From Bagarius yarrelli (taxonomy: Eukaryota > Chordata > Actinopteri > Siluriformes > Sisoridae), in the NCBI GenBank assembly GCA_005784505.1, contig VCAZ01000063.1, positions 1,050,001 through 1,114,000 of the forward strand: a stretch of 64,000 nt of DNA. Reading direction: 5' to 3'. A program made the position numbers and the translations under genes. The number at the start of each line of letters is the position of its first letter. Positions within the stretch are counted from its first letter, which is position 1. Positions 21,048 through 33,800 of this stretch are shown here, piece by piece. The notes under the pieces are model-generated. The model was not told the origin of the DNA, made no database searches, and saw only the letters and a program-made list of their open reading frames with translations.

Positions 21048-22884
21048 TTAGAGCAAAATCTGTTATATTTTTTCACGTTCCTTGACATCGTTAGCAAATC
21101 AAGCAACTATAGCTCATAGTTTAAAATTTTACTGCAGACTATATAGATAATCTAATGACCAGAATGTTGGAAGGGATTTTAGGTATGTGTGTATTTGTTC
21201 TAGTCTTAACCGTCTGGACCCAATTGTCTTCACAACATGAAATTTCCAGCATTGTCATAGAGATAATGCTCTAAATTTGGTATAAATACAGACTGCAGAA
21301 GTCAAGCCACATCGTTAACTAAATGTATAAAGAATTAATAAAACTAACTTACAATTACCCACATTAGTAAAAATGTGCTTGGCCAAGATTCAGCAATTCA
21401 TTTAGTCTGAGCAACTTAATTTTTTAAAAACGTTTTACTCAACAGAGAGTCTGAAAAAGCCAGAAACCGCCAAGAATTTTAGTGAAAGGGTGGATTTTTG
21501 AGACAGACTGTGAATAGTTAAAACTCAGAACTTTTAGAGGAACTTCATGGTTAAACATTATGATTATTTTCCTCTAAACTAAGTTTCAAATATTTATGAC
21601 TACAGATTTTAAAAACATGAAATAACACATTTGGAAATTGTTTCTTTGCCCAGATTATACCCTTCTATACAATTGTACATGTGGACTAGCAGAGATTCTA
21701 AACTTATTCAGTATTAAAGCACTATTTATGGTTGGAATCAAAAATAAAGCTTTAGAATCTAATGTCCGAGCACCTGTTTTTGTTTGTATATACACCAAAT
21801 TCAGTTCAGGTTCTGAGGATATTAGAAAGTGTTTTTTTTTTTGCTATAATTTGTATTTCAACAGCTAAAAACCTAAAGCATTTTAAAAATGGTGGATAAA
21901 CTAAGTATTAACTACTCCACTATTTAACCTGCTCATTCTGTTGAACTGTGTTTAAATAACATTTTCTTCTCCAACTTGTCCAAAAGAGCTGCATTCTGTG
22001 GGTTGACTTTATGCTCATAGTTTGGAGGTTGCCAATCAGCCAGTTTTTTTTAAAACATTTGTTCACATAACCACTTTGCTTAGCAAATTTAGGCTTGCAT
22101 GCCTGGTTTTTCTAAATGCCATTTAAAATCATTTTGCCATTGCTTAATAAGCGGTGCATTTCTCATCGGATTTCCAGTTTAAAATGGAGGTAACTACATA
22201 AATACATTTATAAACAGAAGTGTAGACACAATCATGAATCACAACATACGCTTTAGACAGGCTAGTCCAGTGAAATTTGCCTAAATAACCTCAATGGTCT
22301 TTAGATTCAAATCTACCTTCAATGTTTGAAATAAAGTAGGTTTGCTACTATTTATTTATATACAAACATGCATAGCTGCTGCACCAGCTATTTTTACAGG
22401 CAAACAGTAAAACATTACTTAACCAAGTTGTGATTTAGTTTAACAGTCGAGAACATTCTTGTAGGTTGTTTTAAAATTAGTTTCAAGGAAATAGACGGAA
22501 ACACTTTCAGATGTTTAGCGGGGATGAAATGACTCGGACACACCATGGCAGAGAAACAGTGCACTCTCCCATGGAGGGATTTTTTCCAAACACTTTTATT
22601 TATTTCAGTACAGTGAGGAGACGAGGAAGTGGAGAAGAGGGAAATGTTGACTGAGGCCCAAAGACACAATATCTTCTTCTTTTCTGCATCTTCAGGTGTA
22701 GAAAAAATTACCCTTCGACCAAATCCCTCACACAGACACTCTCTCTCTTCCGCTCTCTCTCACACACGCGCTCTCTCAAACCCACGTACCCATCCTCGCT
22801 CACACGCTCTTACCCTCGCATCCACAATCTCTCCCACGCTAACTTTTACTGAAAAATCCATCGTATTTTTTGCTCTCACTTCTC

Positions 22885-24104
22885 AGTAAAATGCTCTCAC
22901 TTCTCTCGTTCTCACTCTCTCACTCACTGGTGCTCTCACTCAATCACTCGCAGGCGCATTTGCTCTCTCTCCCTCTTACTTACTCAAGCTTTCTCTTGCA
23001 AGCACTCACTCACTACGTCGCAGGCGCTCTCTTTTTCTCGCTCCCACTCCCACTCGCTCACTCACCCTCGCTCCCACTCACCTCACTCACTGACTCACTC
23101 GCACTCGGCGCTCTCGCTCCACTCACACTCACTCACTGACTCACTCACTCGCATGCGCTCCCACTCGCTCACCACTCACGCACTCACTGACTCACTCGCA
23201 GGCGCTCTCGCTCCCACTCACTCACTCACTCACTCACTCGCAGGCGCTCTCGCTCCCGCTCACTCACTCACTCACTCGCAGGCGCTCTCGCTCCCGCTCA
23301 CTCACTCACTCGCACCTCACTCCTCGCAGGCTCTCTCGCTCCCACTCACTCACTCACTCACTCACTGACTCACTCACTCACTCACGCAGGCGCTCTCATC
23401 GCTCCCACTCACTCACTCACTGACTCACTCTCGCAGGCTCCGCTCTCGCTCCCGCTCACTCACTCACTCACTCACTCACTCGCAGGCGCTCTCGCTCCCG
23501 CTCACTCACTCACTCACTCGCTCGCAGGCGCTCTCGCTCCCGCTCACTCACTCACTCACTCACTCGCAGGCGCTCTCGCCCCACTCACTCACTCACTCGC
23601 AGGCGCTCTCGCTCACTCACTCACTGCACTCGGCGCTCTCGCTCCCACTCACTCACTCACTCACACTCACTCACTCACTCGCAGGCGCTCTCGCTCCCGC
23701 TCACTCACTCACTCACTCGCAGGCGCTCTCGCTCCCGCTCACTCACTCACTCACTCGCAGGCGCTCTCGCTCCCACTCACTCACTCACTCGCAGGCGCTC
23801 TCGCTCCCGCTCACTCACTCACTCACTCGCAGGCGCTCTCGCTCCCACTCACTCACTCACTCACTCACTCGCAGGCGCTCTCGCTCCCACTCACTCACTC
23901 ACTCACTCGCAGGCGCTCTCGCTCCCACTCACTCACTCACTCGCAGGCGCTCTCGCTCCCACTCTCACTCACTCACTCACTCGCAGGCGCTCTCACTCTC
24001 ACCGCTCTCAATCGCTCCGCACTCACTCACTCACTCGCAGGCGCTCTCGCTCCCACTCACTCACTCACTCACTCACTCGCAGGCGCTCTCTCTCCCTCAC
24101 TACC
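22885..24104 (+). repeat. 1.2-kb CpG-rich minisatellite (unit about 38 bp)
   Basis: The plus-strand unit is three to five CTCA repeats, then CTCGCAGGCGCTCTCGCTCC followed by C/A/G. Roughly two dozen or more units are seen, most regular from about 23200 to 24080 and decaying to the left. Each unit carries several CpGs in an otherwise CpG-poor region. Open frames reading Ala-Leu-Thr-His-Ser are by-products. It lies about 0.8 kb beyond the rprd2 stop codon, so it may fall in the rprd2 3' UTR or just downstream. Confidence 0.95.
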
Positions 24105-24872
24105 TTTAAAAGATGGCTTATCTTGTAGAGCGGTAGGCAACACACTTGCACGCACACATGCGCAATGACACGGAAAAGGAGTCAGATCTCAAAAGTTTTT
24201 TGTGGATTACAACATGCCTGTTACCCAAGTCATAATAAGTCTACTGAAGGCAACACTGTAGATGCAGCTTTAATTGATGTACAAATTGTAAATGAGCAGA
24301 AAATCACAGTTAACTTTAAACGTAAATTGTTTAAACCAGAACTGTAAACCTTTCCGGACAGCAAACTGCCCTCCCGGGAGCTGTACACTTCTGGTTTACA
24401 CAAACAGATACACCTGTTCAGTCATCCACACTCTTTCTTTCTTTTAACACACACGCACGCACACACACTTTTAGAGGGAAGAAAAGGATGAATGCCTGGA
24501 ATCAAATTACTATAAATGTTGCCTTAGAACTGTGAATAAAACAATATAAATGTCGAAGAACAATCAAATAAAAAGTATAACCACCTCATTTTCTCTTTAT
24601 CTTGCAATTTCATGGGTGCTCCACTTGAGTGATCCATCCTCTCTTCACGATTCCTCATTTTCTTCATTCTCTTGATAATTTGGCTCTCGTTTCACGATGA
24701 CATTGTCGCTCCACTTCCTAGCCCATGCAGAGATCGAACTTTAGTGAGCACAGATCCTCAAGGTGCATGCAATCTCTTTTTCTACATGTACTGTCTGTCA
24801 GAGTGTAAGATGATGACAGCTAGTGGAAGATCAGCGCTACATGGCTGTCTAGCATTCAGATTTGCTAAAGGA
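24105..24872 (-). other. rprd2: Region 3' of rprd2 (UTR or downstream)
   Basis: No gene was recognised. A 60-codon open frame at 24165-24347 (plus) has no recognised homology and could be chance. On the minus strand this should begin as rprd2 3' UTR. I see no AATAAA close to the stop; one (plus TTTATTTATT) occurs near 22591, beyond the minisatellite. Confidence 0.5.
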
Positions 24873-27800
24873 TCAGTACCGTGGTGGCAGAAAAGGTCTT
24901 TTAGGAGGGTAAAATGGACCGGCAGGTCTTGAAGGACCTCCAAATGGAGGACCCGGACGCTTCCCTCTCTGGAATTGTGGCTCACTGGGATGAGGGATAT
25001 TTGGTGGCGGAGGGCGACGGAGAGGTCTCTGGGGTGGGAAGGGACCGGGTCGTGGAGGACGGTAAAGATTTGGTGGGGGAGCCCTGTGCTCAAATCGAGG
25101 ACGTAATCTGGGTTCGGGGTGGCGTAACGGTAAAGATCTCTCTTCTGGAAAAAAAGCATGCGTATGAGGCGTGACAGGGCGCTCAACATCGTGAGGAGGA
25201 GGAGAAGGGCTGCAAGGGGGCGCATCACAGTGTGGTTCCACATAGACATCAGCTTGAGCATGTGAGGGAGTAAGAGCATCGTGGTACCCGCTTAGAGTGG
25301 ATGGTGCACTTGGACGGGGCATTACAAGGTGGTGCTGATTGTGTACAGGGACTCTGGGACGATGGTTAAAGTCAGCAGGGCCGTTCTGGTGGCCCATACG
25401 AACAGGATGTGGGGCAACTGCGCAATGCCGTGGTCCTGACACATTAGAATGTGGATGGAAAGTCTCACTGGCTGGAATCCGATTGAGGAAGCGCTCATCG
25501 TAATCACGAGAGAGAGGATGGATATCACCACCAGTCTGTAGATTGTCAATGATATTAGTCAGCTCAACAGGATCTTTGACTTTCTGACCCATTACTGAAG
25601 GGAGAAAGTCTCGAGGCGGAGGTGGAAGCTGAGGGATTGGTGGGGGTGGTGGTAATGGGTTGTTTAAGAAATTGGGAGCATTGGTATCTTGTCCATGTTC
25701 TTTAGACTGGTACTTTTTACATTTATTCAAGTCAGAGTTGGCATTGACATGCTGCTCTTGATTGTGTCTGTACCAGTCATCGTTTGTCAAGACAGCACCT
25801 ACTTCTTTACTGTTGAATGGCGTTCCCAGGCGAATTCGTTCCAAGGTCTGACTGTTTTTATGTGAACACTGATTTTGGTCTGCCATTGATAATGGCAACA
25901 AAGACTCTGCATGATGAGGATGACCCGTTTCCAGAATTGGTCTTCCTGAATTTTGTATGTTCTGTTTTATAGTAAAGTCTCTCTTGTAGTGATCGCCGGT
26001 ATGTTGTGACACAGAACCATACTGCAAAACGTGCCTGTTTTGCTCTTGCCAGGAATCAGGTGGATATGTGGACATGGGCGGTCCAGTGACCGTTGCAGAT
26101 GCAGAAGAATCTTCTGTTGAAGCTGATGTTCGCAGAGGTCCTGATTCATACAATACTGGCTGTACCACGGGTTCATCCATTACCTCATCTTGAGTTGGAG
26201 TTGCACCAGATTCATCTCTCACAGGAGTTCCCCCTACGTTTTCTGTGCTCGCTGAAAGACTATCAACAGATTTACTCCAGGAAAGAACAGGTGGAAACCC
26301 CATATTTAAGCCTCTTAGTCCTGGATTCCCCTGAAGAAAACCATCAATTTTTGAGTCCAGCGTAGAGGTGACCGAAACAACTGGCTCCCCTTTATCATCT
26401 TCTGCTTTTTCCTGAAGATAGTTCTGAATAGTGCTGGGAGACTGAGAAGACTGGAGAGTCACAGGGCTTTGAGGAGGAGGATATGTGGACATGGAGTCTC
26501 TTACCAAGGCAGGGGCAGCTGTAACTGGATTTGTACTGGAAGAGTCATGGGCTCTGGGGGTGGGGTCTGAAGATGTGTCCAAATGTGAGCCTGAAGAAAT
26601 TGAGTTTGCTGCTGACTGACTGTTTAGGAGGGTAGACAATCCTATATGAAAAATAAAGGGGAAAAAACACAACTGGTCAACCAACCAGGTTTACAGGGTT
26701 CATCAAAATCGAATTCATAATTGCATGTTTATAATGAACAATTGCATGTTTATAATGAACAAAAACTGCGTACATTACCAGTAAATTATCGGTATTTTGT
26801 GAACTGTTTATAACTGTGTGTATTAATGGTTAATAAGTTGTTTAGAAATTATTCTAAAGTTGTTTTGGAGCAGTCCAAAAATTTCGCTCCTGAGAAGTGC
26901 TGTTTTGTATTTTAAAAATTAAGGCAGACTAATGAATAAAACAATCGTACACATTACCACCAACTTTGGCAGCTGCCTTTTATGTGCTTCAAAACAACCT
27001 CTACTTTTTCACAACAACTGCATCATTTTTAAGTACACTTCAAATTGGTCAGTGGTCCAGTAACCATACAAATGTTTGTTTTACAAAACATGTGCATACC
27101 CTGAAGGCCAATCCCTTGTACTTGGGTTTTTGATAGGACATTTAGCAAGGCCCCAGGGTTGATGTCCACCCTGGATAGTATTTTGGCCAGCGAGTTAGAT
27201 GCAGGAACAGCTGGCAAAGAAGATGCTGTGGGGCTTGGCAGGGTTGAATTTGATGAGGAAAGACTGCTTAAAGTACTGGTGGAAGAGCGAAATGCTGGGC
27301 TTACTCCTGTAGCTAGGATGAGAAGAGAAATTAAGAAAAGCTGATTATATTGCTCCAGATATCCTTTAAACAGATAATTCAAATAATCCACTCCTGTTTA
27401 CTATCATTCTTTAAGTTGTGATTGGTAAAATTCACAATATTTTTATTTTAAAGACTGTATTTGCAATAGATCTTACCAGTGTTCTTCATAACATTTGTAA
27501 GTGTGCTAATAATTGAGCTAATTTTGCCCAAATCCACACCCGCCAGGTTAATAGGAAGGGACCCCGTTACTGGAGTGGCTGTTGCTGGTGTTTTAGCTTC
27601 ACTCTCAGATGCAGCCTGACTGGTTTGAGATGTTTCATTAAAGCTAAGAGCCATAGTCTGACTGGGCTCACTGGCGGGCCCCGGCTCTTCTCTTCTTTCT
27701 TCTACTGTAGTTGAAAAAAGTAAAGAAAGCCTGTCAAACATCTCACAAATCCTCCAAATGCACAAGATGCAAGGCAGATAAAGACTCTTACCTATGATAG

Positions 27801-30800
27801 CTGGTTCCACTAACTCTTCAGCATCTGAAAGTTCCATGTCTTCTACGTCTCGGTTGTCCTTGTCCCCAGGAGAGGACAATGGACTAGGAGCATCACCAAT
27901 ACCGCTCAGGTCCTCCTCTAATGCATGACCATCCAGCTCTGGGTCTGAGGTACCGATTTGAGTTAAATCACGAAAGGGTGACTCGGAACCTGTGGGTGAT
28001 GGCGCATCCTCAGAGGGGGAAGGAATAGGCGAGTCATCAGAATCGGGTAAGGAAGACTTGAGTGCATCTAATTTCTTCTTCAGATGCAACACTCGGTTAG
28101 CAAAAGTCTGATATGCCTGTAAAAATTATTTTAGTCAAATACATAAATTTAAAAAAATTATTTTTAGACATCTTGTACCAAACTAAAAGATTAAAATTTT
28201 CTCCCAACCGATAAACAGCATGACTTACATTCGCTACAATCTTGACCTCTTTGTATTGCATCTCATAGAAAATGTCAGCGTTCTCCAGAGCATCAATCAC
28301 AGCAGGTCCTTTTTTGACTTCTCCGTCCAGAAAGGCCACAAAGTCTTGCAGTTTTGCACTACCATCTTCAAAATCTTTGGAAAAACGTTTGCCACCTGCT
28401 TTATCTACAAACAGAAAAAGGCACAGCATCATAAAGCTACTGTAATGTAAGAGCTGCCCAAAAAAATTTAACAAAATGCATGACTGTCGATTTCCATGTA
28501 CAGATCTTTCAGTATGTGCATGCAGTAGCAACCTTTGAGCTTCTTCAGAGCTTCTGTGCTGCAGACATCCACTCTCATTGCAGCCAGCTGCTTCTCTCTT
28601 AGCTCAATCTCATCCATGGATTTCCTGTACTTGGTGAGATGCTCCACAAACGCTGACGGCTGCCCAAAAATCAGACAAAAAAAAAAAAAATTACAGTGTC
28701 AGTGCAAGCCAGAGAAAGTGCGTTTTTATTTACAAGCCCTCAAACAGCAACAACCAATAAAGAATCTCACCAAAAACTCAGCCACTATCTTGGATCTTAG
28801 CGCAGCTTTTGGGTTGAGAGGAGCTGGGAGAAAATTTAGATACATGTTAATCAGCTGAAAGCAAATACATAATAAACCTATAAGGACTATTGATAGAACC
28901 ATTAGAGAACCATTAGAGGAATCATCATTCAGTTTAAAATCGTTTTAATGGCTGCTCACGACTGTGATCATGTGGGTTAAAAGTCTTTTTTTCCCCCAAA
29001 ATTTGAGCCGCCATCTGGTGAAATGCAGAGCTATTGTGCACAATCTGCATGTATTATTAATAACTGAAAACTCTTGCATGCAAGTTTATATCTTTAACTT
29101 GAAGTAAAGATTAAAAATGATGCGACTATGACCCAATCCAGCATCCACACTCAAGTCTGTTTTTGTAGAGTGAAAAAAAAAAACTTCAAAAAGAAAAGGA
29201 CTTCAGGCTGACAGCTGGTTTACTTGCCCGTCTGTGAAGTTAGTTTAAACTGGACTGTCTGGCAAACCATAACCCAATAATTTAAGTGTCTTTAAAGGTA
29301 ACTGATGTAAATCAGAGGAATAAATGCTGTCATTTAAGATACAAGCAGTCATGTGTAAATTATGTGGTAAAACAATAGTGGTTCTTACCTGGTGGTTCTT
29401 CCTGTTGGATGAGGCCACCTTTAAGCTGGTTAATAAACTCCTCCGAGTAAACATTTCTCTCTTCCCAGATGGACAGGATCCTGTCCACCGATTTCCGCAC
29501 CTTAGAGTCTTTCACAGTACTGCAAACAAGAGGGGAGAGGGGGACATTTTATAATATTTAGTGTGAAATTTGTCAATGTACGCAATGGGGGGGGGGGGTG
29601 TTGCAGTAGCCTGAACACATAAAAACAAGCTGTAATAATCCTCAACATTGATGTTTGCTTGAGGATGTGAGATTGAGGGAATTACCTAATGAGTTTAATA
29701 GCCTCAGGCAAAACTTCAGTAAAGGTGGTGCGGTAAACGATCGCATTTCTCCTCTTGCAATTCTGAATGACATCATTGGCCAGGTAGAAGAGATTGAGCC
29801 TGTGAGAGGAGTCCGCTGAAAACGGAAAAGGAAACCATATAACTTTGCATATATTTGCATGCATTGAAGACGTAAGGACACCAAGTTTAAGTCAATAAAG
29901 TGCAAGCATTAAAAGTATAGAAAAAAAATCATTCTGTATGGATTCAAAGCAATAACAGTAAAAAATAAAGTTCTAATTAGAACATTTAGACAACAAGTCA
30001 AACGATGCTAACAAAACTTTTGAAAATTGAAAAAAAAAAAAAAATCAAAGCAGACCTTTATCTACACAATTTATTTTTACCTTTGTAATGCCACCGTGTG
30101 GGCAATAAAAAAAACGTTAGGTAGGTGGACTGACAGACAGGCAAACAGACAGAGGTTCTGTGCTGCAGAGATTTATTTCATTAAATTTAAATAATCTGCA
30201 CAGCATACTTTAAAAGGCAGTAAATAATAATCCTTTTAACCAAAAAATTAGTTTTTTTGCAATAACATTTCTTGTAAGCATTTTATTTATATAACAAAAG
30301 GTAGAGTAAATCATTTTTCGGATGCATATGTTTGATTACAGGGGATTTTATGAGTAGCCAAAAAACAACATGAAATACTGAATTATTGTACGTGCAAAAG
30401 TAGGTGAAGCTCCAGCTGCATTGATAAAGTCAAGTGAGTAACAGATCCAGGTGAAACACTTTTGGCTGAAACACTTTTTTTTTAATTAATCATTTAAGTA
30501 GACCAATCAAATTAGACCTCTTTGGGAAAGTGGTTGGGCAACACTGATTATAAAAAAAATGAGAGGAAAACAACCAACACAGGAGGAAAGGAGATATCAA
30601 AAGGTCATCAGGAAAAATGTGGTGACAACCCATCAGTCAGGGGAAGACTAAGTCTATAAGACCAAGAGATTTTAACTCTTATCCACTGTAAGACAAATCA
30701 TCTACAAATGGAGGACATTCAGCATCACCACAACTCTGCTTAGAATTGGACACCCCTTAAAATTATCCTGAAGACGCACCAGAAAAATAAATAAAGTAAA

Positions 30801-33800
30801 GGCCAACCCACACATCACCTCGAGAGAGTTGCAGTACTCTTTGACAACATCTGGGGTAAATGTACATGCGTCTACAATCAGACAAAAATTGAACAGACAT
30901 GAAATTATGGGAGGGTTGCTGGAAAAACGCCTCTCCGCTCAAAGAAGAACTTAGCTGCCCATTTTAACTTTACCAGAGAGCATTAGGACAAACCAGAGAA
31001 TCAAAGCATCAGACAAACAACTTTGCAGATAGATCAACAAATTCTTTAAGAGAATCTCCTGCCATTGAATCCATCAAAGAATCCACCAACAACATTTACA
31101 CACTTGATTGGTCTAGTCAATGTCCGGATCGCAATCCAATTAAAATGTTGTAGTAAGACCTAAAGCGGGCACATGCTAGAAGTTCTGCAAGGAGGAGGTT
31201 GGTCAGTGGTTACAGAAGACGTTTGGTTAAAGTAATAGCTGCAAAAGGAGGTGCCACAGCCTACTAAACAAAAGGCTTTAAATACTTCTGCACAAGTCCA
31301 ATTTCCAGTTTTGTGAAATTAGACTATCTTAATAAATAAATGACAAGATATCCTTTTTTGTTTGTGTCTATCATTTTGAAGTCTGCTTCACACATTGGGT
31401 TTTGGATGTACAGTTAATTGGGTTATTCAATTTAATTCAATTATTATTAGTATATATATATATTTTTTTTTTTACACAAACCCTCATGTCTAGAGGGTTC
31501 ACAAACTTTCAATCAACACTGTAGCTATTTTAACCTTGGTTATAGAGAAAAGATATGGAAGGTCTGAAAAATACATCATAATTAACAAAATTCTAACTAA
31601 AAAAAACAACATCATAGCTATTACTCAGACCTAAAATACACAAACACGTGACTATGATATAGCAGATATTATCAACAGTAGGGGAAAAATAATTTGATCT
31701 TCTGCTGATTTTGTATGTTTGCCCATTGACAACAAATGATCAGATTTCAAACTCTCCACCACTGCCAAGGTCAAAAAGCTGGCCAAAGATGTTATGGAAG
31801 AGATTGTAGATCTACACAAGGCTAAAATGGGCTACAAGATTATCACCAAACAGTTTAGTGAGAAGGTGACAACAGCTGTTGCGATCATTTGCAAACACAA
31901 GAAATACAAAACTGTCAATCTCTCTTAGTCTGGGACTTCATGCAAGATCTCACTTGTGAAGTTTCAATGATCATGAGAACAGTGATGAATCAGCCCAGAA
32001 CTACACAGGAGGATCTAATCAATGCTCTCATGGAAGCTGGGATCATAGTCACCAAGAAAAATAAATAGTAGCACACTACGCTGTGAAGGACTGAAATCCT
32101 ACAGTGCCTGCAATGTCCCCCTGAAATAAAGCACATATTATGCTTTAGGTGGGTTTGACTGATAAGGTGACAGAACAAATTCAAAGGGCTCAAATGGCAT
32201 GGACAAAGCCATGCACTGTCGAATGCAGGGTAAGGGTAAGTGTCGATCTGACTGATGATGTGTGATGTGGTGGCTCATGGTTAAGGTGTTGGACTACCAA
32301 CCTGAAGATTGTGGGTTCAATTCCCAGCTCCACCAAGCCACCACTGTTGGGCCCCTGAGCAAGGCCCTTAACTCCCAATTGCTCAGTTGTATTAATGATT
32401 TAAATATAAGTCGCTCTGGATAAGGGTGTCTGCCAAATGCTGTAAACGTAATGTAAACGTGACTAATTACACAATTAACTATTATGCGATGTCAAATAAA
32501 CAGAAATCACCATGACAGATAAACTGGAAGGAAAAGTTTCATACTATTCACACACTTAAAAGTCATTTACACATGCATCTGTAAGCCGCCGGTTTAATAT
32601 AAAACAATATCATCCAGGCAGAAGCATTTTCAGATACATTATTCACCGTGGCTAAACGTGGTAATCAGTTTTGCAATTCATAAACTCAAGCAGACTTTAA
32701 CCGGCAGATTCAGCTAAAGTTTACATTATCCAACGGAACGAGGAAAAATTTTGATTTCAGTCACCATCTCTAACTGGATGTGGAAAGTGTCCCTTTTATT
32801 TGCTAATGCTAAGCCAGTTATTACCGATAAGTAATCACTTTAAAGTAATCTGGGTACTGTTGCTCTTTTAGATCCCTAATTACCACATTTAGCCATTTCC
32901 CTGCTACACAAACAATAGAACTGTAGCATTACCCAGTGATCAATACTTTAATTAGATTTATTATATGCATTATAAAACCAACCGAAACTAAACAGCCAAA
33001 ATAACAACATCATTTATTTTAAACTGACTAGATGAGTCAAACTTTCACACAAACCGCAGATCCATTACAATAGAAATATAACAATCTTAAAAGAATAGAT
33101 TGTTTATGTGTAAAGAAAAATAATTGAACTAAACCCAAATCAAGGGAATCTGATTGGACGCAATTTCATGCAAGGTGTAAAATCTAATTGTATTATAATC
33201 CCAACCACGTCTACAAATATCAGTCTGATCAAAATGCTTCAAATAAGAATTTCTGTGGCACAATTCTATGCCTTTTCCCATATCTGCACAATTCTATGCC
33301 TTTTCCTCTCCGTCGCTTCATGCGCCTGTCCCACATTTTGTTTGTTTGCAATCACCACCAGTTTCTGACCGCACATATTACAGCACAATGAACCTCCTGG
33401 AAATTATCATTGTAGTTTTATTGTTCTAGATGATTAAACAGTTTATTACAGCATTATAAACAAAGTGGTGAATAATGTGGTGATCTGTAAAACAAAATTA
33501 TAAAATAAACGTACTTAAACCTCAAGCACTTTGTTTAAAGTTTTATTTGACAAAGTCTATCAATGGGTTACACAGATAGAAAAAGGTTGTGTGTGGTTTA
33601 AGAGCTTTTTCTAGACTTGGAGTGAAACTGCTTCAATGCACTGTTAATTAATCTCTTGAAAAACAAAAACAGCAAAAAAAAAAGAAAAGAAATAAAGTGT
33701 AGCAGTTATATATTCCTATCAGGGCAACTAAAATGAAGCACAGGACTGCATGATCTGTAAACTGAATCTGATTTCTAAACAACAAGCAGCTGCGCACACA

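Larger units (their letters stand above)
14171..22584. other. Gene-poor region upstream of celf3
   Basis: No protein family was recognised. It holds an (AT)n run at 15091-15165, CA-rich low complexity at 16185-16330, a (GAAA)n run at 16729-16760, a hairpin at 18362-18396, SINE remnants, Tc1-like MITE scraps and a TIR element at 20421-21047. Two short exon-like islands (15286-15350 plus, 16623-16718 minus) are treated as findings. The rest appears to be unique AT-rich DNA in which I see nothing. Confidence 0.6.

Noticed and set aside
22870..24100. CRISPR-like array
   Set aside because: The 38-bp units are contiguous tandem repeats with no unique spacers, in a vertebrate intergenic region; this is a minisatellite.
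24914..26365. Plus-strand and other-frame minus ORFs over the rprd2 last exon
   Set aside because: Shadows of the 603-codon frame that continues the RPRD2 reading frame to the conserved C-terminus.
32262..32459. tRNA gene
   Set aside because: A- and B-box words are present but no cloverleaf with an acceptor stem could be drawn, and the unit recurs as a dispersed SINE with a shared 3' tail.
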